Shown piece after piece: positions 54,519 through 63,461 of a stretch of 64,000 bases of DNA. Source of the stretch: Candidatus Methylopumilus universalis (GTDB lineage Bacteria > Pseudomonadota > Gammaproteobacteria > Burkholderiales > Methylophilaceae). The stretch covers positions 992,001 through 1,056,000 of the forward strand of contig NZ_CP040977.1 in assembly GCF_006364435.1 (NCBI RefSeq), in the 5' to 3' direction. Each line of letters begins with the position of its first letter. Within the stretch, counting starts at the first letter, position 1. The position numbers and the translations under genes were made by a program. A model generated the notes under the pieces. It saw nothing but the letters and a program-made list of their open reading frames with translations. It was not told the DNA's origin and searched no databases.

Positions 54519-55287
54519 ATATCATCTGCCACGACGTTCCCTCAGCTTGAGTTGCAATCTTTATCCAGTCTCGTTCACATCCTATTTTTCCTACAATAGC
54601 TTCTTTCACTAAGTCCTCAGTATTATTTTTCTCACTTAGATGTGCGGCTACAAGATGCTTTAATTGTTTAAATTGAATTTTTCCCAAAATATCAGCCGCT
54701 GTTTGATTGTCTAAATGACCCAGTTTGCCACTTATTCTTTTCTTTAGACTGTATGTATATTCGCTTGATTCAAGCAAGTTAAGATCATGATTAAATTCTA
54801 TAATGAGGGCATCGAGCTGCTGAAGCATATTTTCAATATGAGGCGTTGAAGTGCCTGTATCCGTTAAAATGCCTAATTTACGATTACCATCACTCAATGT
54901 AAATTGAGTCGGTTCTCTTGCATCATGAGGGACTGGAAAGGGTTGAATTGTAAAGTCTTCTATTTCAAATGCATTGTGGCTATCAATCATATGGAAATCA
55001 ATTTCATAAGATTTAATCATATGTTTTTCACACATTTTGAAAGTCCCATAAGAGAGCCAAATGGGAATCTTAAATTTGTTGGCTAGTTTAAAAGCGCCTT
55101 TGACGTGATCTTCATGCTCATGCGTTAGTAGGATTCCTGTAATATTTTCAGGAGTCTCATTAAGCCGATCTAATCGAGATACGACATCTTGAATTGCAAA
55201 ACCACAATCAACCATTAAAAGTGATTTTTTTTGCTTAACTACAAATGAATTACCAGCACTTCCGCTACCTAAAGATGCGAATTGCAT
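54517..55287 (-). CDS. metallo-beta-lactamase fold hydrolase (YycJ/WalJ-like)
   Basis: A 256-residue MBL-fold protein. The metal motif is LLTHEHEDHVKG with H56, H58, D60 and H61; further ligands lie in PVPHDAREPTQF, LTDTGTST and EFNHDLNLL. The N-terminal MQFASLGSGSAGNSFVV is the mark of the YycJ/WalJ group, which has exonuclease-like activity in some Gram-positives. It is two bases downstream of bamC and is the end of the dapA-bamC run. Confidence 0.88.
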   Translation of the reverse strand: MQFASLGSGSAGNSFVVKQKKSLLMVDCGFAIQDVVSRLDRLNETPENITGILLTHEHEDHVKGAFKLANKFKIPIWLSYGTFKMCEKHMIKSYEIDFHMIDSHNAFEIEDFTIQPFPVPHDAREPTQFTLSDGNRKLGILTDTGTSTPHIENMLQQLDALIIEFNHDLNLLESSEYTYSLKKRISGKLGHLDNQTAADILGKIQFKQLKHLVAAHLSEKNNTEDLVKEAIVGKIGCERDWIKIATQAEGTSWQMI

Positions 55288-55289
55288 CT

Positions 55290-56564
55290 TTATTTCAATT
55301 GATCATAAAGAAGTGAGATGATTCGATTTGCGGTAGAAGAGTTATTTTTCTTGCCGTCCTGATGTTCAATGACAACTTGAGAACCCCCATTGTCTATAGA
55401 GACGATCTTAATCCGATATTGTTTTTCTGGATTAGTTTTTTCTTTCTCACTACCGCCCCAGAATTTAAGCCTTTCAGATAATGGCTTTTCTTTAGTTTGG
55501 CTTGTATCCTTAGTTTGCTTATCTTTTTTATCGTCGTCACTCCAAAATATAAGGGAATCTATGACACCTTTTTTCTTCTTAGGGCTATCATCAATATCCA
55601 CATCGGCATATTTTACAAAATAGATTCCGTTTGATCTGTCTTTATCTTCAATCACAAATCCAATAATGTCTAAAGCTAAGCCAACTCTGCGCCACGCACG
55701 GTCAAATGGATCTTGAATTTCGAGAGAGGTACTTCCATCCGCCTCTTTTTTGATTTCAGCTCTCTTTTGACTGACAGGTGCTGCAATAATTTCTTTTGCT
55801 CGCTTATCTGCTACGCCGAGCTTTACCATCAGTCTTCGAAGAAGCTCAGCATCTAACTCACCATCTTTAGAATCGACTTTTGTACCCTCTTGAGTTTTAG
55901 TATCATTTTTATAGCCTAAATCAACGACACCAATAGTAGTTTGAAGCCTTTCCTTTCCATCTTCTGCAATATCGATTCCTCGATGAGTCATATAAATTTC
56001 AGTCGTACCTTCTTGAAGTCCACGCTCAAGACGAGTTCTAAATTTTTTACGATTAGCTTTAGCCACTGACAGAGCATCAAACCAATCATCCATTTTGTCT
56101 AAGACATTTTTATTATCATTAATTTTGAGATCAGTTTCTTTTATCCATTCTGTTTCCATAACACCTGTTTCAGGATTTTCTTTTCTTACGGCAAATCCCA
56201 TTTCTTCCCAAAAATCTCTTATTACTGGCCATATTTTCTCTGCAGGTGCATTAACGACGAGCCATCTTTGAGCACCCGCTTTTATAATCTTCATACCCTC
56301 TGGATTAGGTAAGATTTTTGGCTGACCATTATCTTGTACCTGGCCACTTTTAAATTCTGAATAGCTCGTAGAGCCTGGAATCGCATATGCATCATTAGTT
56401 GTAGCTGAAGTTAAATCAGGAGGCACTTCTAGTGGGCGAGATCTCCCAGTCGCTTTATAGTCAGGCGCCGTGACTTGTTCTACAAAAGGAATATTTTCGC
56501 AGCCATTCAAGAGTAAGAATAACGGTAGTGCATAGAGCCATTTACTTTGCGCGATTAATTTCAT
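55290..56564 (-). CDS. bamC: outer membrane protein assembly factor BamC
   Basis: Lipoprotein of the BAM complex. It has 424 residues. The lipoprotein signal ends LLLNGCENI. The mature N-terminus holds an unstructured stretch with RPLEVPPDLTS that packs on BamD in E. coli. Two helix-grip domains follow, the first with RWLVVNAPAEKIWPVIRDFW. An acidic/lysine-rich insert near residues 335-375 (KKKGVIDSL, KDKQTKD) lengthens it compared with the E. coli protein (344 residues). It overlaps dapA by four bases, the normal dapA-bamC pair. Confidence 0.92.
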   Translation of the reverse strand: MKLIAQSKWLYALPLFLLLNGCENIPFVEQVTAPDYKATGRSRPLEVPPDLTSATTNDAYAIPGSTSYSEFKSGQVQDNGQPKILPNPEGMKIIKAGAQRWLVVNAPAEKIWPVIRDFWEEMGFAVRKENPETGVMETEWIKETDLKINDNKNVLDKMDDWFDALSVAKANRKKFRTRLERGLQEGTTEIYMTHRGIDIAEDGKERLQTTIGVVDLGYKNDTKTQEGTKVDSKDGELDAELLRRLMVKLGVADKRAKEIIAAPVSQKRAEIKKEADGSTSLEIQDPFDRAWRRVGLALDIIGFVIEDKDRSNGIYFVKYADVDIDDSPKKKKGVIDSLIFWSDDDKKDKQTKDTSQTKEKPLSERLKFWGGSEKEKTNPEKQYRIKIVSIDNGGSQVVIEHQDGKKNNSSTANRIISLLYDQLK

Positions 56565-57439
56565 TGAATATGAGCTTCCTTCATAGCAGTTTGAATAATT
56601 TTGTGATGCTCTTGATTAAGTTCCACTAAAGGTAATCGAATGCCCTCTTTAATAAGACCCATTGTTTTAAGTGCCCATTTTACAGGGATTGGATTCGACT
56701 CTATAAATAGATTTGTGTGAAGAGAAAACAATTGCTGATTGATTTCGATGGCTTTTTCGTTCTGTTTAGACATGACACAAGCGTACATTTCATGCATTAA
56801 TTTAGGGGCGATATTTGCTGTAACGGAAATAACGCCTTTGCCACCAAGAAGCATAAAGGATAGCGCGGTAGCATCATCACCACTTATAACTGAAAAATGG
56901 GATGGCAATCTTTTAATAAGATCTATGCCCCGAGTCATATCTCCCGTTGCATCTTTAATACCAACAATATTAGGAATTTCGCTCAATTTTAATACTGTAT
57001 CGTTTTGTAAATCACAGCCTGTTCTAGAAGGGACGTTATAAAGAATTTGATCAATGGCAACCTCATTAGCAATCTTAGTGAAGTGCTGCAAAAGTCCTGC
57101 CTGATTAGGTTTGTTGTAATAAGGTGTCACCAACAAACAAGCATCTGCACCCAGACGTTTTGCTTCTTTTGTGAGGTCTATAGCTTCAAGAGTTGAGTTT
57201 GCACCTGTGCCCGCTATGACTGGAATTCTTTTGTTAGCGTGCTTTACCGTCGTTTCAATAAGCTGACAATGCTCTTCATAACTCACTGTGGGCGATTCGC
57301 CCGTTGTGCCTACAATAACAATGCCATCTGTACCTTCATTAATATGAAAATCAATTAACCCATGAAGCGCTTGGATATCAAGACTTCCATCAGGAAACAT
57401 TGGGGTAACAATTGCAACAATACTGCCTTGAGGTGACAT
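56561..57439 (-). CDS. dapA: 4-hydroxy-tetrahydrodipicolinate synthase
   Basis: Condenses aspartate semialdehyde and pyruvate in lysine and diaminopimelate synthesis. It has 292 residues. The Schiff-base lysine is K162 (VGIKDATGD), Y134 lies in LYNVPSRTG, and the GTTGESPT loop is at 44-51. It is the first gene of dapA-bamC-YycJ-like and is divergent from the rnf operon. Confidence 0.97.
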   Translation of the reverse strand: MSPQGSIVAIVTPMFPDGSLDIQALHGLIDFHINEGTDGIVIVGTTGESPTVSYEEHCQLIETTVKHANKRIPVIAGTGANSTLEAIDLTKEAKRLGADACLLVTPYYNKPNQAGLLQHFTKIANEVAIDQILYNVPSRTGCDLQNDTVLKLSEIPNIVGIKDATGDMTRGIDLIKRLPSHFSVISGDDATALSFMLLGGKGVISVTANIAPKLMHEMYACVMSKQNEKAIEINQQLFSLHTNLFIESNPIPVKWALKTMGLIKEGIRLPLVELNQEHHKIIQTAMKEAHIQ

Positions 57440-57527
57440 GAGATTGGCTATTAATTAGTAAAGTCGCTATTTTAACTTAAATAGCTAAACACCAAAAAAA
57501 TTGATCATGTACTATATATAAAATAGT

Positions 57528-57564
57528 TATATTACTATAAAACTTTATTCTTTGAAGTAATATA
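57528..57564. promoter_or_regulatory. 9-bp dyad upstream of rnfA
   Basis: TATATTACT (57528-57536) and AGTAATATA (57556-57564), perfect inverted arms 19 bases apart, in the 239-base gap between dapA and rnfA. This gap has no gene. It may be a regulator operator for the rnf or dapA promoter. Confidence 0.4.
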
Positions 57565-57664
57565 GAATTATTGGTATATTTCAAGTGGAAAAAAGATCCT
57601 AAACTTTCCAAAAGACATAATAGTCATAGTTCTGAGCTATAAATATTTTCTGCAATTTTAAACG

Positions 57665-57670
57665 TATAAT
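57665..57670 (+). promoter_or_regulatory. -10-like TATAAT just before rnfA
   Basis: A perfect TATAAT that ends eight bases before the rnfA ATG. If used, the mRNA would be leaderless or nearly so. No good -35 is visible. Confidence 0.3.
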
Positions 57671-57678
57671 TTAACTTT

Positions 57679-58260
57679 ATGATTCAACACTATTTCTTAA
57701 TCATCATTAGCACGGTATTAGTCAATAATATTGTGTTAGTAAAAATATTAGGGCTTTGCCCTTTTATGGGGGTATCTAAGAAACTAGAAACATCAGTCAG
57801 CATGTCTGCTGCCACCGCTTTTGTATTAACTATAGGCTCAATGACAAGCTGGGCAATTAATCATTACCTTCTTGAGCCAAATGATCTTGTCTACTTAAGA
57901 ACGCTTTCATTTATTTTAGTCATTGCGGGTGTTGTCCAATTCACTGAAATGTTAATGGAAAAAAACTTTCCATTGCTTTATCAATTACTGGGTATTTTTC
58001 TACCTCTCATCACTACCAATTGTGCTGTATTAGGCATCCCTCTTTTAAATGCGCAATCAAGCCATACTCTTATAGAATCCGCATTATTTGGATTCGGCGG
58101 TGCTATTGGTTTTTCAATAGTGCTCATTCTATTTGCATCCATAAGAGAGCGTTTAGAAGGCGCTGAAATACCAGTGCCATTCAAAGGGACTGCAATAGCG
58201 CTTGTAACAGCCTCCATTATGAGTCTTGCATTTATGGGATTCGCGGGCTTGGATCGTTAA
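57679..58260 (+). CDS. rnfA: Rnf electron transport complex subunit A
   Basis: A 193-residue, six-span membrane subunit of the Rnf (Rsx) complex, which couples electron flow between ferredoxin and NAD to ion transport. Typical parts are [24 protein letters not shown], with the half-membrane cysteine that binds an iron-sulfur centre with RnfE, and [14 protein letters not shown]. Its stop shares one base with the rnfB start (TAATG). Confidence 0.95.
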   Translation: MIQHYFLIIISTVLVNNIVLVKILGLCPFMGVSKKLETSVSMSAATAFVLTIGSMTSWAINHYLLEPNDLVYLRTLSFILVIAGVVQFTEMLMEKNFPLLYQLLGIFLPLITTNCAVLGIPLLNAQSSHTLIESALFGFGGAIGFSIVLILFASIRERLEGAEIPVPFKGTAIALVTASIMSLAFMGFAGLDR

Positions 58261-58817
58261 TGGTTACCGCACTTCTTGTGATGATTTTTCTCGCCATCCT
58301 TTTAGGATTGGTCTTAGGTTATTCCGCCATTAGATTTAAAGTGGATGGCGATCCTATGGTTGCCAGAATTGACGCTATTCTTCCTCAGACACAATGTGGC
58401 CAATGTGGCTTCCCAGGTTGCAAACCATACGCCAATGCGATTGCTAAAGGCGAAGCTGATATTAACCAATGTCCTCCTGGAGGCGATGCTGGCGCTAAAG
58501 CTTTAGCAGAACTCATGGGGGTGGAGTTTAAACCGCTCAATCAAGAACATGGTGTTCAGAAGCCAAAATCGGTTGCACTTATCGATGAAGCTACTTGCAT
58601 CGGATGCACTTTATGTATTCAAGCATGTCCAGTAGATGCTATCTTGGGAGCAGCAAAACAAATGCATACTATTATCGCAAGCGAATGCACCGGCTGCGAA
58701 TTATGCTTACCTCCATGTCCAGTAGACTGCATTACCATGGAGCCCGTTCATGAAAATTCTGCATCATGGAAATGGAAATATCCTATCTATAATATTCAAA
58801 AAACTCAAAAGGCCTGA
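58260..58817 (+). CDS. rnfB: Rnf electron transport complex subunit B
   Basis: A 185-residue ferredoxin-type subunit. One N-terminal span (about 4-24) is followed by the 4Fe-4S domain with CGQCGFPGC and a nearby Cys, then two 4Fe-4S ferredoxin motifs, [16 protein letters not shown] and [16 protein letters not shown]. It passes electrons into RnfC or to partners. In the E. coli family it also acts in SoxR reduction (Rsx). Confidence 0.95.
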   Translation: MVTALLVMIFLAILLGLVLGYSAIRFKVDGDPMVARIDAILPQTQCGQCGFPGCKPYANAIAKGEADINQCPPGGDAGAKALAELMGVEFKPLNQEHGVQKPKSVALIDEATCIGCTLCIQACPVDAILGAAKQMHTIIASECTGCELCLPPCPVDCITMEPVHENSASWKWKYPIYNIQKTQKA

Positions 58818-58827
58818 TGGGTTTGTT

Positions 58828-60351
58828 ATGCAATTAGAAAATATTTTTAAATTTAATGGTGGCGTTCATCCGGATGAAAACAAAACTGTATCAACTCGCC
58901 TTCCTATTGCAAAATTACCTATCCCAAAGAAATTAATACTTCCTTTAAGGCAGCATGTCGGTCATGTTGCAAAACTTAAAGTCAAGCCCGGCGATCAAGT
59001 CCTTAAAGGTCAAATTATTGCCGAAGCTGATGGTAATATTTCCGCGGCGATTCATGCGCCCACATCTGGGAAGGTCGTAAAAATCAGTGAGGAAATACTC
59101 CCTCATCCATCCGGCCTGCCTGATTTTTGTATCACAATCGAACCAGACTTTAAAGACACATGGGTTGAAAAAAAACCAATCTCATGGAAAACACTCGACC
59201 GCAATAAATTAATTGAAGCGATTTCTCAGTCAGGAATTGTAGGTTTAGGTGGCGCAGTATTTCCAACCCACATGAAATTAAAAATAAATCAAAGTCAGCT
59301 CATCAATACTTTAGTTATTAATGCTGCAGAGTGCGAACCATTCATCACTTGTGACGATATGTTAATGAGAGAAAGAGCTGATGAAATTATTCAAGGGTCA
59401 TTAATTGCCCAAACGATCCTTGGCGCAAAAGAGTGTGTAGTCGGTATCGAAAATAATAAAACAGAAGCCTATGAAGCGCTAAAAAAAGCAGCTCAAAAAA
59501 CGTCCATTGAAATTAAAGTAGTTCCAACACTTTATCCAAGCGGCGATGCAAAAAGACTTATTTATCTCTTAATGGGTACAGAAGTTCCGAAAGAAAAGCG
59601 CTCTGTAGATTTGGGTATTCAAGTATTTAATGTAGCTACGGTAGCAGCTATCTATAGATATCTTGAATTTGGCGAGCCATCTATCAGTCGAATTATAACA
59701 ATCACAGGGGCCGTTAAAGTACCTCAAAATTATGAAGCATTATTCGGAACACCTTTATCAGAACTCATAATTGCTGCAGGTGGCTCTCCGAACAAAACAA
59801 AAAAATTTATTATGGGTGGTCCTATGATGGGATTTGATTTGCCATCAATTCATGTGCCTGTAACTAAAGCGATGAATTGTGTCATCGAAAGTTCGCCAGA
59901 ATTATTTCCTGCGCCAAAACCTGTGATGCCATGTATTCGTTGTGCTCGATGTGCCGATGCCTGCCCAGTTAACTTACAGCCTCAAGAATTATATTGGTTT
60001 TCAAAATCTTCTCAGCTTGAAAAAGCCAGAGATTACAATTTATTCGATTGTATTGAATGTGGATGCTGTACTTATGTTTGCCCAAGTAATATTCCACTCG
60101 TACAATTTTATAGATATGCAAAGAGTGAAATTATTGCGCAAGATAAATCGAAAGAAGCTGCAAACACAGCCAGAGAAAGAAATGACTTTAGGCTTGCAAG
60201 AATAGAAAGGGAGAAAAAAGAACGTGCTGAAAGAAATGCACAAAAAGCCCTAGGAGCTCAGGAAAAGCAAGCTATTGATGAGAAAAAATCAACGATTGCT
60301 GCGGCTATGGAAAGAGTTAAACAAACCCAACAAGAAAATATAAAAAACTAA
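58828..60351 (+). CDS. rnfC: Rnf electron transport complex subunit C
   Basis: A 507-residue peripheral subunit carrying the NADH/FMN site. ATG 58828 gives the standard MQLENIFKFNGGVHPDENK; an earlier start at 58750 lies inside rnfB. A glycine-rich flavin/NADH region (IVGLGGAVFPTHMK) precedes two 4Fe-4S motifs, CIRCARCADACPVNLQP and CIECGCCTYVCPSNIP. The C-terminus has a charged helical tail (about 450-507). Confidence 0.95.
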   Translation: MQLENIFKFNGGVHPDENKTVSTRLPIAKLPIPKKLILPLRQHVGHVAKLKVKPGDQVLKGQIIAEADGNISAAIHAPTSGKVVKISEEILPHPSGLPDFCITIEPDFKDTWVEKKPISWKTLDRNKLIEAISQSGIVGLGGAVFPTHMKLKINQSQLINTLVINAAECEPFITCDDMLMRERADEIIQGSLIAQTILGAKECVVGIENNKTEAYEALKKAAQKTSIEIKVVPTLYPSGDAKRLIYLLMGTEVPKEKRSVDLGIQVFNVATVAAIYRYLEFGEPSISRIITITGAVKVPQNYEALFGTPLSELIIAAGGSPNKTKKFIMGGPMMGFDLPSIHVPVTKAMNCVIESSPELFPAPKPVMPCIRCARCADACPVNLQPQELYWFSKSSQLEKARDYNLFDCIECGCCTYVCPSNIPLVQFYRYAKSEIIAQDKSKEAANTARERNDFRLARIEREKKERAERNAQKALGAQEKQAIDEKKSTIAAAMERVKQTQQENIKN

Positions 60352-60352
60352 T

Positions 60353-61372
60353 ATGGAAAATAGATCTCCTTACGTTGTTAATGCGCCTTCAATCAGCATA
60401 ATTATGCTTAAGGTTTTGCTTGCTCTCATTCCTGGTATAGCTTTGTATGTTTATGTTTTTGGTATAGGCGTCATTATAAATATTCTTCTCGCATCTGTTA
60501 CAGTCATATTGACTGAATGTGCCATTCTTGCCATAAGAAAATTACCGATCAAACCGTTTATTCTAGATGGCAGCGGACTCGTCACTGCTTGGCTTCTCGC
60601 CCTCTCTATTCCATCCATAGCCCCTTGGTGGATTATTGTCTTAGGTACAATTCTTTGTATTATTTTTGGTAAGCATTTATACGGCGGACTCGGCTATAAC
60701 TTATTTAATCCAGCCATGGTGGGATACGCAATCTTACTTATTTCGTTTCCGTCGATTATGACGCACTGGCAAATACCTTCCAATCTGATGATTGGTCATA
60801 CGGACTGGCTGGATCAAATTAAAGTTATTTTTAATAGCAACTTATTGTCGAAAGAAACCCTCGATGCAATGAGCTCTGCGACCCCTCTTGATTACATTAA
60901 AACGCAACTGACTTTGAATCAACCTTTAGCAACGATTCAACAAGACAAAATATTTGGTTTTGTTGGTGGAAGAGGATTAGAGTTGATTAATTTAGGTTAT
61001 CTTGCTGGTGGTCTTTATATGCTAAAAGAGAAAATTATTTCATGGCATTTACCCGTTGCTTTTTTATCCACCTTATTTGTTTCAGCTTTACTCTTTAATA
61101 TCATTTCACCTGATACATTTGCTTCTCCACTTTTCCACATTATAAGCGGTGGCAGTATCCTCTGCGCTTTCTTTATTATCACCGATCCAGTAAGCGCCCC
61201 AACAACGCCTAAAGGAAAAATCTATTTTGGTATGGGAATAGCTTTATTAGTGCTTATCATTCGACTTTTCGGCGGCTATCCAGAGGGGATTGCATTTGCG
61301 GTATTGTTTTTAAATATCTGCGTGCCTCTTATTGATAGTCTTACTCAACCAAGAATTTTCGGTCATAAATAA
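60353..61372 (+). CDS. rnfD: Rnf electron transport complex subunit D
   Basis: A 339-residue, multi-span subunit with a covalently bound FMN in the family. The flavin threonine lies in the MSSATPLDYI segment (a variant of the SGAT motif). Membrane segments alternate with the NPAMVGYAILLISFP stretch and TDPVSAPTTPKGK. It is one base after rnfC. Confidence 0.94.
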   Translation: MENRSPYVVNAPSISIIMLKVLLALIPGIALYVYVFGIGVIINILLASVTVILTECAILAIRKLPIKPFILDGSGLVTAWLLALSIPSIAPWWIIVLGTILCIIFGKHLYGGLGYNLFNPAMVGYAILLISFPSIMTHWQIPSNLMIGHTDWLDQIKVIFNSNLLSKETLDAMSSATPLDYIKTQLTLNQPLATIQQDKIFGFVGGRGLELINLGYLAGGLYMLKEKIISWHLPVAFLSTLFVSALLFNIISPDTFASPLFHIISGGSILCAFFIITDPVSAPTTPKGKIYFGMGIALLVLIIRLFGGYPEGIAFAVLFLNICVPLIDSLTQPRIFGHK

Positions 61373-61376
61373 ATAT

Positions 61377-62000
61377 ATGTTTAAAGATCACTTTAAGAAA
61401 ATATCAATCACCGCAACAACTATGATTATCTTTTCTTTGGCAGCATCAACGGCTCTAAGTATTTTCTACTTTGTGACAAAATCTCCAATTGAGGAAAGCG
61501 ACGCAAAAGCAAAAAGAATTTTTTTAAACCAAGTAATTCCGGCGAATCTTTATGATAATAATCTCGTCAAAGATACAATCTCTATTGAGCCCAATTCCCT
61601 CCTCGGAAACAAAAAAAATATTGATGTTTATCGAGCAAAAAAAAATAATCAAGTGATTGCCGTGATTATTGAGACTATTGCGCCTGATGGCTACAGTGGT
61701 GAAATCAAAACACTTGTAGGTATTGATCAAGAAGATAAAATACTGGGTGTAAGAGTTATTACCCACAAAGAAACACCTGGCTTGGGGGATTATATTGAGA
61801 TTGACAAAAGCCAGTGGATTAAAAATTTTGATTTCAAATCTTTAGATAAATTATCAGAAAAACAATGGGCCGTTAAAAAAGATGGTGGTGATTTTGACTA
61901 TGTGTCTGGGGCAACGATTACGTCTCGAGCTGTCGTTAAATCGACGTACAAATGTCTTCTTTACTCAAAAGAAAATAAAAAAAGGCTATTTGCATCATGA
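61377..62000 (+). CDS. rnfG: Rnf electron transport complex subunit G
   Basis: A 207-residue protein with one N-terminal span (about 9-29) and a periplasmic FMN-binding domain. The covalent flavin site is Thr in VSGATITSRAVV near residue 185, with GYSGEIKTLVGID and THKETPGLGD upstream. ATG 61377 is chosen since the longer frame from 61332 reads back into rnfD. It overlaps rnfE by four bases. Confidence 0.95.
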   Translation: MFKDHFKKISITATTMIIFSLAASTALSIFYFVTKSPIEESDAKAKRIFLNQVIPANLYDNNLVKDTISIEPNSLLGNKKNIDVYRAKKNNQVIAVIIETIAPDGYSGEIKTLVGIDQEDKILGVRVITHKETPGLGDYIEIDKSQWIKNFDFKSLDKLSEKQWAVKKDGGDFDYVSGATITSRAVVKSTYKCLLYSKENKKRLFAS

Positions 62001-62626
62001 GCGATATTAAGAAAATTGCATTTGATGGATTTTGGAAGCAAAATCCAGGAGTGGTTCAACTGCTTGGACTATGCCCGACTCTTGCTGTCACAACATCTGT
62101 GATCAATGGCTTAAGTCTTGGTATAGCAACAGCCCTTGTAATGGCTGCATCAAACGCCTCTGTCTCGCCGATTAGAAAATTTATACCCACTGAAATTAGG
62201 GTGCCTGTTTTTATTCTTATCATAGCTTCACTTGTAACAATCATCGATTTCAGCATTCATGCTTATATTCATCCGCTTTACAAAGCTTTAGGCATTTTCA
62301 TTCCTCTGATTGTTACAAACTGTATTGTATTAGCGCGCGTTGAATCTTTTGCAGCCAAGAATGAAACAGCCCCTTCTTTTTTTGATGGCCTTTTTATGGG
62401 TCTTGGTTTAGCTCTGGTGTTGGCACTTCTTGGTGGAATGAGGGAATTTTTTGGTAAAGGTACTTTATTTTCTGGTATTGATCTCATATTTGGCGCTTCT
62501 ACCAGCAATCTAGTGATTCATTTTTTTAGTGATTACAACGGTTTTCTTTTGGCTATCTTACCTCCCGGAGCATTTATTGGGCTGGCTTGTCTCATCGCAC
62601 TAAAAAATCGTATCGAAACACGTTAG
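61997..62626 (+). CDS. rnfE: Rnf electron transport complex subunit E
   Basis: A 209-residue six-span subunit, paralogous to RnfA. The N-terminal FWKQNPGVVQLLGLCPTLAV holds the conserved cysteine; PLIVTNCIVLARVESFA and GLGLALVLALLGGMREFFG follow. It is the last rnf gene; nth follows after 10 bases, as in E. coli rsxE-nth. Confidence 0.95.
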   Translation: MSDIKKIAFDGFWKQNPGVVQLLGLCPTLAVTTSVINGLSLGIATALVMAASNASVSPIRKFIPTEIRVPVFILIIASLVTIIDFSIHAYIHPLYKALGIFIPLIVTNCIVLARVESFAAKNETAPSFFDGLFMGLGLALVLALLGGMREFFGKGTLFSGIDLIFGASTSNLVIHFFSDYNGFLLAILPPGAFIGLACLIALKNRIETR

Positions 62627-62636
62627 TCCATTTCCT

Positions 62637-63272
62637 ATGAATCCTCAAAAGCGATTTAAAATTTTTGAGGCGCTATCTAAAGCTACACCCCATCCTACGA
62701 CAGAGCTTATTTACCAGACACCTTTCCAGCTTCTGATCGCAGTTATTTTATCTGCTCAAGCCACTGATAAATCAGTCAATAAAGCAACCTTGTTGTTGTT
62801 TAGTAAAGCGCCTAATGCAAAACAACTTGCCCAAATGAAATTAAGCGATGTTGAGCTTTGTATAAAAACAATTGGGTTATATAAAACAAAAGCTAAAAAC
62901 ATACTTGAAACTGCGAAGATCATCAATAAAGAATTTCAAGGTGAAATACCTCAAGATCGATTAGCTCTTGAAGCGCTTCCTGGGGTAGGAAGAAAAACTG
63001 CGAACGTTATTTTAAATACTATCTTTAATGAGCCGACTATTGCAGTAGACACTCATATATTTAGGATTGCGAATCGCATTAACTTAGCACCAGGAGAAAA
63101 TGTGCTTCAAGTAGAAAAAAAATTAATTAAATTAACGCCTAAAGAATTTTTGCAAGATGCGCATCATTTATTGATACTACACGGAAGATACACTTGTATT
63201 GCAAGACAACCAAAATGTGGTGTTTGCGTCATTTATGATTTATGCGAATATAAGAAAAAGCTTAAAAACTAA
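62637..63272 (+). CDS. nth: endonuclease III
   Basis: DNA glycosylase/AP lyase that removes oxidised pyrimidines. It has 211 residues. The helix-hairpin-helix LEALPGVGRKTANVIL contains the catalytic K120, D138 is in AVDTHIFRI, and the 4Fe-4S cysteines are C187, C194, C197 and C203. All are at the same positions as in E. coli Nth. It forms the end of the rnf operon and is convergent with the DUF1289 gene, overlapping by four bases. Confidence 0.97.
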   Translation: MNPQKRFKIFEALSKATPHPTTELIYQTPFQLLIAVILSAQATDKSVNKATLLLFSKAPNAKQLAQMKLSDVELCIKTIGLYKTKAKNILETAKIINKEFQGEIPQDRLALEALPGVGRKTANVILNTIFNEPTIAVDTHIFRIANRINLAPGENVLQVEKKLIKLTPKEFLQDAHHLLILHGRYTCIARQPKCGVCVIYDLCEYKKKLKN

Positions 63273-63445
63273 AACGAAATAAGCTTAATCTGTCTTTCAG
63301 ATGCTAATTCAACAATCTCTTTTTTTTGTGTTTCATCTAACGCTATCCATTGAGCAATTTCATCTTGGCTTCTAAAACACCCTTCACAAAAATGGTGCTC
63401 TTTATTGATGAGACAAACGCCAATACAAGGAGATTCAATCAACAT
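63269..63445 (-). CDS. DUF1289 family microprotein
   Basis: A 58-residue protein starting MLIESPCIGVCLIN. Four cysteines (C7, C11, C20, C23) and FCEGCFRSQDEIAQW give the DUF1289 signature, probably an iron-sulfur or zinc site. The gene is too short to be found easily. It overlaps the end of nth by four bases and reads in the same direction as secA, 16 bases downstream of that gene's stop, so it may be co-transcribed with secA. Function unknown. Confidence 0.88.
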   Translation of the reverse strand: MLIESPCIGVCLINKEHHFCEGCFRSQDEIAQWIALDETQKKEIVELASERQIKLISF

Positions 63446-63461
63446 AATTAACTTTCTTTAA

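Noticed and set aside
58750-58827. Longer N-terminus for rnfC
   Set aside because: It overlaps rnfB in another frame; ATG 58828 gives the family N-terminus.
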